This document shows positions 44,960 through 55,967 of a stretch of DNA of 64,000 bases, in pieces (the first letter of the stretch is position 1; each line of letters begins with the position of its first letter). The translations under genes and the position numbers were made by a program. The DNA lies in contig JAZAYU010000012.1 in the NCBI GenBank assembly GCA_038501625.1, forward strand, positions 2,914,001 through 2,978,000. Reading direction: 5' to 3'. The stretch is from Corbicula japonica (Eukaryota; Mollusca; Bivalvia; Venerida; Cyrenidae). The notes under the pieces are model-generated. The model searched no databases and was not told the origin of the DNA. It worked only from the letters and a program-made list of their open reading frames with translations.

Positions 44960-45151
44960 ATCTAGTATAGCGGACCCTAACACTAAAGAGCATTGCTTGT
45001 GAGAAAATTTATTGTTATCCTAGTCGTAAGTCAAACAAATTTCAATTATAATGAGTTTAAATGGGGACTACCGCCCCCACACCCCCGGTTTTCTCGCTCA
45101 AACGCCGCTGGGCTTTTGTGTTTTGAATATTAGGGGTCCGCTAAACTAGAT
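44960..45151 (+). repeat. CTAGTTTAGCGGACCC-type MITE, copy 1
   Basis: Ends are ATCTAGTATAGCGGACCC and GGGTCCGCTAAACTAGAT, 192 bp. It carries ccgcccccacacccccggtt and tcaaacgccgctgggctttt. It is the best-preserved member of three in this window. Confidence 0.85.
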
Positions 45152-45337
45152 TCTACCCGAACGCGATTACAGGGATGAAAGAAAGTCGAGCTTCTAGGAT
45201 TTTATACAAAACTTTCCCATAAACCTTCATAAACTCTTTAACCCTTGCCACCGTCGTGCAACCAAAGTGGTAAGTATAATGATCAACTGTAGATGGGTTT
45301 ATTCCCAGGCCTTGAGAGCTCTGCAGAATATCACGCT

Positions 45338-45927
45338 GCAATCTCCTTCGCAGAGTTGTCGTTTCTTACACTCATTTTACATCTCTGCGAAAGGCTCAAT
45401 GTCAAGGTCTTTGACCAAACTCGACAGCCTTATTTTATACAGTCATAAATTTTGAATTTGAGAGCTTGAGGTAAAACAAATGACTGAAATCTTTACTATC
45501 TTTCATTAAAACCGAAGAAACCCAAGCTATTGTAAATGTAATTGGTGAACTATTTCTTTGAGTTAAAGTAAATGTGGTTGATATAGCTCAAGCCTATAAC
45601 AGAGGTGAATGTAATGAGCCGATAGTGTAAGAGAGTGATCACGCTCGTAACCTTTCTTTCCGAATTTACAGATGGTCTTTACGAATAACCGGGAGAAAAC
45701 TAACAGTGTTCGCTTTATTACGTTGTAGTGTATTAGGATAAAGTTTATTAACTAGAGATGGACAAAGGTTATTATCAATTTCAATAAATCATCAAGGTAC
45801 CTCGATGTGTTGTTTAAGACTGTAATAATGTCAGATTGATGTTCGGTAGAAAGTGATAACATTAAGTCTTTTTCATACCAGTACAAAAACAGATCAGTTA
45901 TAAGGGTGCACAATTGTACGCACGGGG

Positions 45928-45986
<59 letters not shown>

Positions 45987-46295
45987 TCTAATAATAAAAA
46001 CTTCTGTTTTCAGATGGTATACTCTTATGTTTTGTACATAGTAAAACAACAATAATAGAAAACTTATTTTCCACTCTCTTACACTATCGGCTCATTACAT
46101 TCACCTCAGTCTGTTATAGGCTGGGACTACTTTCAACTACTTTTACTTCAACTCAAAGAAATAGTTCACCAATTACATTTACAAAAGCTTGGGTTTCTTA
46201 GGTTTTAATAAAAGATAGTAAAGATTTCAGTCGTTGAGCCTTTCGCAGAGATGTAAAGCGAGTGTAAGGAACGACAACTCTGCGTAGGAGATTGC
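45338..46295. mobile_element. Foldback element with 220-300-bp arms
   Basis: The left arm 45338-45637 and right arm 46072-46295 are reverse complements: gcaatctccttcgcagagtt at one end, cgatagtgtaagagagtg at the inner end. The left arm carries about 75 extra bases after gaaaggctcaa. The spacer contains a (TAA)n run. Short ORFs on both strands at the left edge (45153-45455) are probably not genes. Confidence 0.8.
45928..45987. repeat. (TAA)n microsatellite
   Basis: About 19 perfect ATA/TAA units within the foldback spacer. Confidence 0.95.
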
Positions 46296-46431
46296 TTATT
46301 TTCAAGAGGCCATCATTAACTATATATAATAACTACACACAACGAATAAAACGAAATAAAAAAATCAACAATACAAAATCACACACGTAAATTGAGCAAT
46401 ATTCTAAGAAGTCAAAATATTATTATATTAT

Positions 46432-47898
46432 AAACAAGAGGGCCATAATGGCCCTATATCGCTCACCTGAGTACAAAAGTACTCTCAGCTTCTGGTTTCA
46501 GACAAGAAGATTTTTAAAGTTTTGCATATACAAGTCTATGTAAAATGAAGTGACCCCTGGGGCGGGGCCAATTTTGACCCCAGGAAAATAATATGAACAA
46601 TCTTTGTAGAGTTCCAATAGAGGATGCTAAATGCCAAATATCTAAGCTCTAGGCCTTGCGGTTTTAGACAAGAAGATTTTTAAAGTTTTTCATATATAAA
46701 TCTATATAAAATGAAGTTTTTCCTATATAAGTCTATGCAAAATAAAGTGACCCCTGGGGTGGGGCCAATTTTGACCCCAGGGAAATCATTTGAACAATCT
46801 TTAATATGTAAGCTCTAGGCCTTGTGGTTTCAGACAAGAAGATTTTAAAGTTTTTCCTATATAAGTCTATGTAAAATGAAGTGACCCCTGGGGCGGGGCC
46901 AATTTTGACCCCAGGGAAATAATTTGAACAAACTTTGTAGAGTTCCACTAGAGGATGCAAAATGCCAAATATCTAAGCTCTAGGCCTTGTGGTTTCAGAC
47001 AAGAAGATTTTTAAAGTTTTTCCTATACAAGTCTTTATAAAATGAAGTGACCCTTGGGGCGTAGCCAATTTAGACCCCTGGGAAATAATTTGAACAATCT
47101 TTGTATAGTTCCACTAGAGAGTGCTAAATGCCAAATATCTAAACTCTAGGCCTTGTGGTTTCAGACAAGAAGATTTTTTAAAGTTTTTCCTATATAAGTC
47201 TATGTTAAATGAAGTGACCCCCTGGGGCGGGGCCAATTTTGACCCCAGTGAAATTATTTGAACAATCTTTGTAGAGTTCCACTAGAGGGTGCTAAATGCC
47301 AAATATCTAAGCTCTAGGCCTTGTGGTTTCAGACAAGAAGATTTTTAAAGTTTTTCCTATATAAGTCTATACAAAATGAAGTGACCCCTGGGGCGGGGCC
47401 AATTTTGACCCTAGGGAAATAATTTGAACAATGTAGAGTTCTACTAGAGGGTGCTAAATGCCAAATATCTAAGCTCTATCACTTGTGGTTTCAGACAAGA
47501 AGATTTATAAAGTTTTTCCTACATAAGTCTATGTAAAATGAAGTGACCCCCGGGGCGGGGCCAATTTTGACCCCAGGGAAATAATTTGAACAATCTTTGT
47601 AGAGTTCCACTAGAGGATGCTAAATGCCAAATATCTAAGCTCTAGGCCTTGTGGTTTCAGACAAGAAGATTTTTAAAGTTTTTCCTTTCGGTTGCCATGG
47701 CAACCAGAGTTCTGCATGGAATTGATTTCTTTGAACAACTTTGGAAGAGCTTCATGCAAGGAACATCCATGGCAAGTTTCATCAAAATTGGCCAAGCCGT
47801 TTCAGAGAAGAAGTCGATTGAAGCAATTGTTGACGACGGACGACGGACATCAGGCGGTCACAAAAGCTCACCCTGTCACTTTGTGACAGGTGAGCTAA
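46432..47898. repeat. Composite repeat with 166-bp internal tandem units
   Basis: It opens with acaagagggccataatggcc and ctatatcgctcacctgagt. Then come about seven units of roughly 166 bp, each with gtgacccctggggcggggcc, aattttgaccccaggg, taaatgccaaatatctaag and tttcagacaagaag. It closes with a gttgccatggcaacc segment, a GACGGACGACGG run and a perfect terminal hairpin agctcaccctgtcac / gtgacaggtgagct. A defined start and a hairpin end suggest one mobile family whose centre was amplified. The class is uncertain. Confidence 0.8.
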
Positions 47899-48021
47899 AA
47901 ATACATTGTAATACACATACTCAAGAAGTAAAAGAAAAAAAAACGACAAATCATTGAGCATTTACCAGTTTGTGTTTATATAAAGATATATTGTATGAAT
48001 TTTTTTGTCAATAAATGATGT

Positions 48022-48915
48022 TTATATGATTTTTGAAGGGACAATATATTGACCGAAGATTGTAAGAGGTTTTTGTGTAATTTCTATCAGATCGTGTAAA
48101 TATTGTTGGGCTAATTGTGGGAGTTTTATAAACAAGAGAGACTCTGTGATACGGTCATAAAAAGATAACCACTTCAGTTCAATAAAAGGTTCTGTATTAG
48201 TTGATGAATCCGATTTACCTAGCACTAATTTGGCAAAACGTCTTTGGAAGTTATTAGTCCGATCTTTGCTGTTTTTTTTAATATTGTCCCCATGAGATAA
48301 CTCCATAATCAAAAATCGGCAGTATATGCGCATCTTGTAAATTATCTTTGTTGTTTTGTTTTTTTTACAAATGTGAGATAATTTGATATTCTATTAAACA
48401 GATATAGCTTTGAAGTTAATTTACTGCAAACTATCTATCTGAACATGCCATTATATTAAATAATCACTAATAATTCCTAAAATAGTTTGATAATGCACAT
48501 TCTCAAGCTGAGTCTGATTTAAAGTAATTACTAGAGAGTTTGAGCTCTTTAATTTGTTTTTCTTTCCCAGTAGCATACAAGTTGACTTTGATGGGGTTAA
48601 TGCAATATTCTTATTTTTTACATAACTTGTCTATATAACCAATGTCATTTGTAAGTCGTGATTCTATTTCGTTTACGTTAGAAGAGGATGTGTGCAAAGT
48701 AGAATCGTCAGCATACATATCAACGTTACACTGTTCTAATGTCATTGAAAGATCATTGATGAAGATTAAGAAAAGAAGGGGCCCAAGAATAGAGCCTTGA
48801 GGAACACCAGTCTTGATGCAAAGTTTATCGCACATACAGTTGTTTACTTAAATAAACTGTTTCCTGTTTTTCAAATAAGAAGAGAACCAATCTATTGATT
48901 TTCTGTCAAAATGGT
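48022..48915 (-). pseudogene. Degenerate LINE reverse transcriptase fragment (CR1/Jockey-like)
   Basis: On the minus strand, sequence from about 48915 reads DRKSIDWFSSYLKNRKQ. After one stop it continues with KTGVPQGSILGPLLFLIFIN and MYADDSTLH (the YADD catalytic motif). After a frame break comes a thumb region with SKSTCMLLGKK. A second open block (48333-48022) has NNFQRRFAKLVLG and FIELKWLSFYDRI, the usual C-terminal part. Several stops and shifts make it dead. GVPQGSILGPLLF and YADDS are typical of CR1/Jockey-group elements. Confidence 0.85.
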
Positions 48916-49031
48916 AGAGTGGGATGCCTTTTACTTATTTAGTGGTACCATATCTTACATAAATGTTATCCAGTAAGAAATTTTTTTTATATCTATCTTT
49001 ATTCATCAATGAAAGCAGATAATACACTGTA

Positions 49032-49900
49032 TTCAACAGATTCAATTAATACATGTGATTGTTTATATTAAGAACAAAGAAATTTCAATGTCTGTTTCGC
49101 ATGAATTGTAGAAATGAAGATGCTCTATAACTTTATAAGCTGTCCAGAGATTCAATTAATACATGTAATTGTTTATTTAAGGAATAAATTTCGTGTTTGA
49201 TAAGTTCACCGAGTCTTGAACGTCATTAGGGCTGGTTAAAGTGTGTGGAGTCCGAAGTTATTACTTATATTTACACCTCATTTTATTATTTTGTTTCTAA
49301 ATTTAATATAAAATATATACTTTTTACTAATTTCGAAATGTTGTTATAAACATTTCTTACCCCGGGTTTGGCATTTGGACTGGTCCGCCTATTTACTCAA
49401 ATCAAAATAATCATACTACGACAAAATAGAGTCACTATTTTATTGTCTCTGGATAAAGCAGCATGCGTGTTTTACCTTAGAACCTGGTTGAAACACTCAA
49501 ATGAATCTAAAAATAGCAACATTCCAGGAAGAGCTATCTAAAATTAGCAACAATTATAAAAATAGCGGGGATTTCATGACGTCACCAGGGCATTCCTGTA
49601 CCATTGCGCGGTAATAAGGCTAACGGCGTTCATCGACGATTGACCTTCACTCGTCCGGTAAAGGATATTGAAGCAGTGGAAATAAAGGTTTAAATATATA
49701 AAGAACACTGAGTCCGTTCAACAATAATGTTGCAAAGATGCTCTATAACTTTATAGGTTTTCAAGAGATTCACTTTATACATGTAATTGTTTATATTAGG
49801 AACACAACATGAATAATATACATATGATCTTTCACGAGATTCAATTAATACTTGTAATTGTTTATATAAGGAACACAAAATGTCTGTTCAACCTTACTTT
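49032..49900. repeat. ~100-bp tandem repeat interrupted by a foldback copy
   Basis: agattcaattaatacatgta with attgtttatattaggaacac occurs about five times (49032, 49150, 49770, 49835 and flanks), with gatgctctataactttata between them. The segment 49183-49697 splits the array. Confidence 0.75.
49183..49697. mobile_element. Rearranged relative of the 54859-55967 foldback element
   Basis: 49183-49252 is the reverse complement of about 55100-55165. 49256-49440 matches 55168-55335 directly, including ccccgggtttggcatttgga and tggtccgcctatttactca. 49504-49692 matches the right arm (55765-55960). One internal block is therefore inverted relative to the full copy. Confidence 0.75.
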
Positions 49901-50099
49901 TATTAAGGTGTGCTATAACTACGAGGGCTGCTCGGGAAGTTCGTAGAATTTGATTATAAAACAAAGAGTATTTATGTCAGCAAACTAAAGAAAAGACATA
50001 CATACATTTAAATATAGTTTCTTTAATCTCTGGAAGATTCAGCAAGATAAACCCAGGGACACTAACATTATGCAAATTACAAATGTGTGTGTATCTACG

Positions 50100-50860
50100 G
50101 AATTCCGTTGGGGCCATCGTTGTTTCGCACTTTCTACCTCTTGGGCGAGAACACGAAAACGCAAAAACACGGTGCGAGATCGCGAAACAAAGATGCGATA
50201 TCGCGAAAACACGATGCCAGGTCGCGAGAGTACGATGCGAGAACGCGATATTAATATCGCGCTCTCGCATCGTACTTTCGCAACCTCGCATCGTTGTTTC
50301 GCGTTATCGCATCGTGTTTTCGCGTTTTCGTGGTCTCGCCCTCAGGACAGCGATTGTTTCGCGTTTTCGTGGTCTCTCTGTCCTAAGGGCGAGATCACGA
50401 AAACGCGTTTTCGTGGACTCGCCCTCAGGACAACGTTGTTTTGCGTTTTCGTGGTCTCGCTGTCCTTAGGGCGAGATCACGAAAACGCGAAATCACGATG
50501 CGAAAACGCGAAACAACGATGCGCGGTCGCGAAAGTACGATGCGACGGAGCGATATTAAGCATCGTGTTTTCGCGTTCTCGCATCGTTGTTTCGCGTTTT
50601 CGTGGTCTCGCTGTCCTTAGGGCGAGATTACGAAAACGCGAAATCACGATTCGAGAACGCGAAACAACGATGCGATGGCGCGAAAGTACGATGCAAGGGA
50701 GCGATTTTAATATCGCGTTCTCGCATCGTACTTTCGCGACATCGCATCGTGTTTTCGCGATCTCGCATCGTTGTTTCGCGATCTCGCATCGTTGTTTCGC
50801 GATCTCGCGTCGTGTTTTCGCGTTTTCGTGTACTCGCTCTTGAAGTCGACAGGGCGAAAC
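50100..50860. repeat. CpG-rich palindromic minisatellite array
   Basis: Units of 21-23 bp such as TTTCGCGATCTCGCATCGTTG occur in blocks that alternate in orientation. The blocks meet at hinges such as GCGATATTAATATCGC (50245-50260), a nearly perfect 52-bp palindrome around AAAACGCGTTTT (50380-50431) and GCTGTCCTTAGGGCGAG. Arms around the first hinge run about 105 bp each way. Twenty-one-base units keep several frames open, giving Arg/Ser/Phe-rich ORFs up to 257 codons that I do not regard as genes. It lies inside the long intron of the 110-aa gene. Confidence 0.9.
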
Positions 50861-51048
50861 AACGATGGCCTCAACGGAACACCGTATGTATCACATACCC
50901 GGGGCACGTCAAAGTCAATATGACGTTGCTCAGATCTCAGGCGAAATTTAATTCAAGAAAAACGACGCATCTTTTACACATCTATAATCATCAAGCAATG
51001 TCCGCACACTTCTTATGCCTGTCTATCCATTTGCTTAATGTTTCTTAA

Positions 51049-51456
51049 GGTTCCGCAAAGATTGCAAATGGCGAAGAGTGGCTAAATTTTCAAAATTGAA
51101 TTTTGGAGGAAATACTTATTGCCACCTAGATTTTAGTAACGAAATGTATTTAGCTAGGGATCTAGTTAATTTTTTGCATGCTCAATTTAGTCTAATTAAT
51201 GTTCTAATTACCAGGCACATACTAAAACAAAAGAAAAACCGTTTGCATGAGAACTCTGAAATTCATGGACAATATACCAAAGCAACTCATACCTGACATA
51301 AGTATATGCTGGTCTACAATGTTTAGTGCCAATTTGTCAAAATAATGTTAGGGTTTTCAAGAAATGAAATAAAATATAGGTGGCAATAAGTATTTCCCCC
51401 AAAATTCAATTTTGAAAATTTAGCCACTTTTCGCCATTTGCAATGTTTGCGGAACC
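51049..51456. mobile_element. TTAA-flanked MITE with ~83-bp TIR (GGTTCCGC ends)
   Basis: TTAA (51045-51048) then GGTTCCGCAAAGATTGCAAA; at the right TTTGCAATGTTTGCGGAACC then TTAA (51457-51460). The arms stay paired through about 83 bp (attgaattttgg, aaatacttattgccaccta) with about four changes. The element is 408 bp. High arm identity suggests recent activity. Confidence 0.88.
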
Positions 51457-51879
51457 TTAATGTTAACAGTCTTCATTGAATGATGATACAATCATCTAGG
51501 ACTGTTTTGTATGTTCAGTTACACGGTTTTAAATGGAACAAACTGCGACGGACGGACGGCCGCTCATAGGATCGTATTGAATAGACTCTCTTCCTCTTTT
51601 AAAACGCGAGTACCACTTGTACACACAAGCTTGACTGCATTTTTAAAATTTTCCTGTTGTTTTAATCATTTTCAACGTGATTAGCTGGTGAGAAAAGACT
51701 GATGTTAAAAGATGAGAGAGACTGGGAAGGCTAAATAAAACTTATATCAGTAAAGGATTTCTTATAGAACTTGTACTATTGTTCACTGATTTTTGGGCTT
51801 TTAACTTCAGAACAGTGTAATACGCAGACATCTGTTTTTTAAATCCCTCAATACTTGGTCTTGTTTGTTTTTGTAAATA

Positions 51880-52200
51880 TATTGTTTAGCAATGATGAAA
51901 ATATTACTTATCGCAAATTGAATGAAGAGCATTTCCCAAAATCATGTTTGTTTTTGTAAACTCAAAATGTACAGATGGAAAATTTGCAGTTAACCATACT
52001 TGTACTCTACTGAAAAAGTCTTTGACATTTACGCAGTCCCAGAACAGGTGAACATGAGTCTCTGGGTGCAGACTGCAGAAAGAACACAGGTTATTATTTC
52101 TTATTCCCATTTTGTGTAACAAGTTATTGGTACCAAGTAATCTATGATTAATCCTATACTGAAATTATTGTAAGGTTGGATCCTTACTGATTCTAAATGG
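51880..52200 (-). pseudogene. Degenerate LINE, C-terminal part (zinc motif)
   Basis: The minus strand reads FQYRINHRLLGTNNLLHKMG then IRNNNLCSFCSLHPETHVHL and FWDC. This CxxC...HxxxH...C block follows the reverse transcriptase in L1/Tx1-type ORF2 proteins. It continues the 53165-54400 fragment after removal of 52210-53160. Confidence 0.8.
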
Positions 52201-52209
52201 AAGTCCATA

Positions 52210-53160
52210 TCCTTTCCGCGCCCGACTCTGTTTTCCGGACGAACGTCCGTAACGTATTTAAACGTGACAAAATTTTGACTTCCCAAAACCCGACCCTTTT
52301 TTTACTGGAGGACGCCCGAAACGTATTTAAACGTATTCTTTTTTCACGATTTTTAAACCCACAACGGAAATCTGCGTAAATTTTTTAATGCCCGTTGATA
52401 AATGTATGTTTGAATAAAGCATATACGCTTTTGTCCGTTACCGGTATTCTACCTTTTAATGAAATTCGGAAATTTTAACATGGTAAGAAACCCGATAAAT
52501 AACTGTAAAACACGTTACGGTCTTTCTTCTGTAAAAAAGGTGGAAAATGCATATCAAGAATAGTGCGTTACAATCCCGGTAAAAAATTTGGTTTATCGCA
52601 GAACGACTGAAACGTAAAATTCCGTAAATTATTTAATCTAATTAATAGTAATTAATTTTTATGCCATTGCAAAAAATGTCATTTTTAAGTTATTACTAGG
52701 TAGATATAGGATTTTTTTAAAATAATGAATAACTGTTTTGGAGCCACATTTTTATTTTGGCAATGAAAGATAAAGAAACAGCAACACATGTAATTAGATT
52801 TTTTTCTAAAATTGAACTTTTTAAAATTACTAATTTTCTTATCAGATTATCTAAGTCAAATGTATTCAATTTCTTTCTAAATTATATTTGAGAGAAAATA
52901 TGCGATGCGTTCAAAGGACTAATAGTTTTAAAATACTGATCGATGATTCCGTGTTCTGTTAAATAGCCACCAAAGTAAGGACTTTTTTAAAGATGAAAAC
53001 TAAATCGACGGGTTTCCGACGAAAAAACAGGGTCGGGTTTTGAAAAGCGATTTTTTTTGATACGTTTAAATACGTTTCGGGCGTCTTCCCGTAAAACAGG
53101 GTCGTGTTTTGGGAAGTCAAAATTTTGTCACGTTTAAATACTTTATGGTCGTGGAAAGGA
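52210..53160. mobile_element. 951-bp TIR element inserted in a LINE relic
   Basis: TCCTTTCC(G/A)CG ends are flanked by TA (52208-52209 and 53161-53162). Both sides contain acgtatttaaacgtgacaaa and ttttgacttcccaaaac in inverted orientation, with the GACGCCCGAAACGTATTTAAACG unit repeated. The LINE frame is interrupted here, which supports the boundaries. Confidence 0.7.
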
Positions 53161-53164
53161 TATA

Positions 53165-54400
53165 TTGTTTTCCAGTTAATTGTTTTTGTCTTCAAATCAA
53201 CTTCCCATTAATTTGAGGATTTTGGTAGAGTTTTACTTAATATTCATTTTTTCATATATTGTCCTACATCCTTTTTCGTTTGCAAGAATAATTTTTGAAA
53301 TCATGGGGAACATTGGGTTTTGTTCTTTAAACAGATCGTTGGAAAAGTTAAACTGTCTCAGATAATCTTTTATGGACTGGATATTTTGGTACATTAAAAA
53401 GTAGTGTTTACTTGATATTGTGCCTGAAATTCTGCATAGGTGTAGAATCTACCATAATTGGATAACAAGTCGTTTACAAATATTATCCGTTTATCAATAA
53501 ATTTTGGGAAACAAATGTTTTTCCCCCTATTTAAAATTTATGATTATGCATAATTGGCAGAGATAAAAATTCACACCAAGATTGGGGTCATTGACAAATA
53601 TGAAACTGTTCCAAACATCCTTCCAAAAAATATTGTGAATGGAAACTGTGTTTCTGATGATATATTCACATCCAAATTTACTAAAATTTTCAATAAATGG
53701 GCAAATTCCTTTTACCAGTATAAAGTATTTTGTGTTGATTTTGATGTATCTTCTTAACCAAGTTATCTTTAGAGTATTTATGAATTTTTCTATGTCTGGA
53801 CCTTCTTGATCACAGGGTTTGGTGATTACTGTTCGTTTCACTTTGTCAGGGGCTCCGCCCCACAGGAATTAGAAAAACAAATCTTGAATATTTTTAATTA
53901 TGTCTAATGACGGGTTTGGCAAAGATATGAAAAGATGATTTAGTTTTGCAAGTGCCAGTGATTTCAAGACTTATGTTTTTCCCAATTGGGATTAAAATTC
54001 GTTTTGACATTGCAGTCAGAGACTTCTAATGTCTTTTATTTTGTTTGTGTAGTTTAGAGCTACAATTTCATCTAAGTTTACTAAGAAGGAAATGCCTAAA
54101 AGATTAAAGTTTGTTGTTTCCCACTTTAAACCAAGTTCTGGGCTTAAAAAATTAGTATTTCCCTTTAACGACCCTATCAAACTGCGGTTGTTTTATCCAC
54201 ATTTACTTGAAGCCCTAAAAAGTAATTTCTTGAGATTTTTACTCTCAGCTGGTGAAAACACGTTCTCGTCATACCAGCGCGACCTACACCTTCCCAATAA
54301 GAAAGTTAGAGACTCTGTTAGATCTTGACAAGTCCATAAAGTATAATTATCATAAGAACCATCTGAAAAAAATGGTCTATGCTCATTGCAAGCGATAGTG
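53165..54400 (-). pseudogene. Degenerate LINE ORF2 (L1/Tx1-like), middle part
   Basis: From 54400 downward the minus strand reads, with breaks, VNVDKTTAV, GLKWETTNFNLLGISFLVNL and LNYTNKIKDIRSL. These are the blocks after the reverse transcriptase active site. From 53841 it reads IEKFINTLKITWLRRYIKIN and NIFWKDVWNSF. The order and spacing match L1/Tx1-type elements. Stops and small insertions are frequent, so it is an old copy. Confidence 0.75.
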
Positions 54401-54662
54401 AGTTGCGCTCAACAGCCGGCGTGGACAGAAATATTCTTTTCCATTACTGCCCATGAACAGGCTTAATGAAACAGATCTTGAAATGTTTTGATTTGTTGTG
54501 TTCGATGGCTTTCAAGCTCCACTTTCATTTATTTCTATCCACTTTATTTTCACAGTTTTTTTTTTATAAAACAGCTCAAATATACTAATCAAATACATAT
54601 TTTATAATGATCAAGTAAAAATGCGCTGAACAAACTAAGCAAACTTGTTAAAATTAATATAC

Positions 54663-54751
54663 CTGAATGAGCGTTGTATTCACACTTCATTTCACCTTTT
54701 TCATTTAAATAAACCGGATAATTATCATTTTTGCAAACCCAATTCTTTCCG
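54663..54751 (-). CDS. 110-aa Cys-rich small protein, exon 2
   Basis: An 89-bp minus-strand exon with acceptor TTATTTCAG and donor TCAG|GTATAT, phase 2 in and phase 1 out. It encodes residues 19/20 to 49: GKNWVCKNDNYPVYLNEKGE then MKCEYNAHS. The Cys25, Cys42 and His47 positions fit metal-binding spacing together with C12 and C15 of exon 1. Joining to the 44352 exon needs G+GT and gives NAHSGLISSWGW without a stop; joining to exon 1 needs GG+C and gives Gly. It lies just outside the left arm of the 54859-55967 foldback element. Confidence 0.7.
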
Positions 54752-54858
54752 CTGAAATAAAAAGATAAAGAAATATTATTTTAAATGTAACGAAAAATAA
54801 TTTTATCAGACGCAAAATTTGATTTAAAGATGAACTTATATTGTCCTTTCAACTTTGA

Positions 54859-55967
54859 ATATTTACACCTTTATTTCCACTTCAATATCCTTTACCGGAC
54901 GAGTGAAATTAAATCTTCAATGAACACCGTTAGCCTTATCACCGCGCAATGGTACATTCAGGGTCGGATGAAAAGGAATGCCCTGGTGACGTCATGAAAT
55001 CCCCGCTATTTTTATAATTGTTGCTAATTTTAGATAGCTCTTCCTGGAATGTTGCTATTTTTAGATTACTTTTATTATTAGTTGCTTTTATATCCTTCGG
55101 ACTCCACACACTTTAACCAGCCCTAATGACGTTCAAGACTCGATAAACTTATCAAACACGAAATTTATTCCTTATATTTACACCTCATTTTATCATTTTG
55201 TTTCTAAATTTAATATAAAATATATACTTTTTACTAATTTCGAAATGTTGTTTAAAACATTTCTTACCCCGGGTTTGGCATTTGGACTGGTCCGCCTATT
55301 TACTCAAATAAAAAAATCATACTACGACCAAAAATAGTTCCATGTTTATTGAACACATTCATCCGTTTTTTCAAACATTTATATACAGAAAAACCTAATA
55401 TTTCACAACAAACATCAAATTTGTATCACAGCAAGTACTATATATGCGAGTAAATGATAGTCTAAGTAAAAACCGTTATTTTGGCGGGAAGTTAGAAAAG
55501 ACTAATGCGTTAAATTTTCAACCAATGATAATTCTAGAAAATGGAACGGTACGAGTTTACATCCGACCCTGACTGAATCAGATTTTTGGCGGCCATTTTC
55601 TTTCTCGCTTAAAACATAAAAACGGGGGTTCGGGGGCGGTAGCCCCAGATATAACATAAAACAGGAACACGAAACGAAAGAAACAACTGGATTTGATGTC
55701 ATATAAGTAAACTTGTTTACTTCCGGTTTGAGGGGTATAAAAGCAACTAAAAATAAAAGTAATCTAAAAATAGCAACATTCCAGGAAGAGCTATCTAAAA
55801 TTAGCAACAATTATAAAAATAGCGGGGATTTCATGACGTCAACAGGGCATTCCTTTACATCCGACCCTAAATGTTGCGCGGTGATAAGGCTAACGGTGTT
55901 CATTGAAGATTGAACTTCACTCGTCCGGTAAACGATATTGAAGCAGTGGAAATAAAGGTGTAAATAT
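54859..55967. mobile_element. Foldback element with ~235-bp inverted arms
   Basis: The left arm 54859-55093 (atatttacacctttatttcc ... gttgcttttatatcc) and right arm 55731-55967 are reverse complements, about 95% identical by eye. The spacer includes ccccgggtttggcatttgga and a fragment of the CTAGTTTAGCGGACCC MITE (cgggggcggtagcccc near 55630). It lies in the 1.6-kb intron between exons 1 and 2 of the 110-aa gene. A target duplication was not evident. Confidence 0.85.

Noticed and set aside
45153..45455. Short ORFs on both strands next to the CTAGTTTAGC MITE
   Set aside because: They overlap the outer part of a foldback arm and have no conserved domain.
50070..51048. Arg/Phe/Ser-rich ORFs of 257, 128 and 153 codons in overlapping frames
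   Set aside because: They arise from a 21-bp minisatellite whose period is a multiple of three, so several frames stay open. No domain, start context or splice structure supports a gene.
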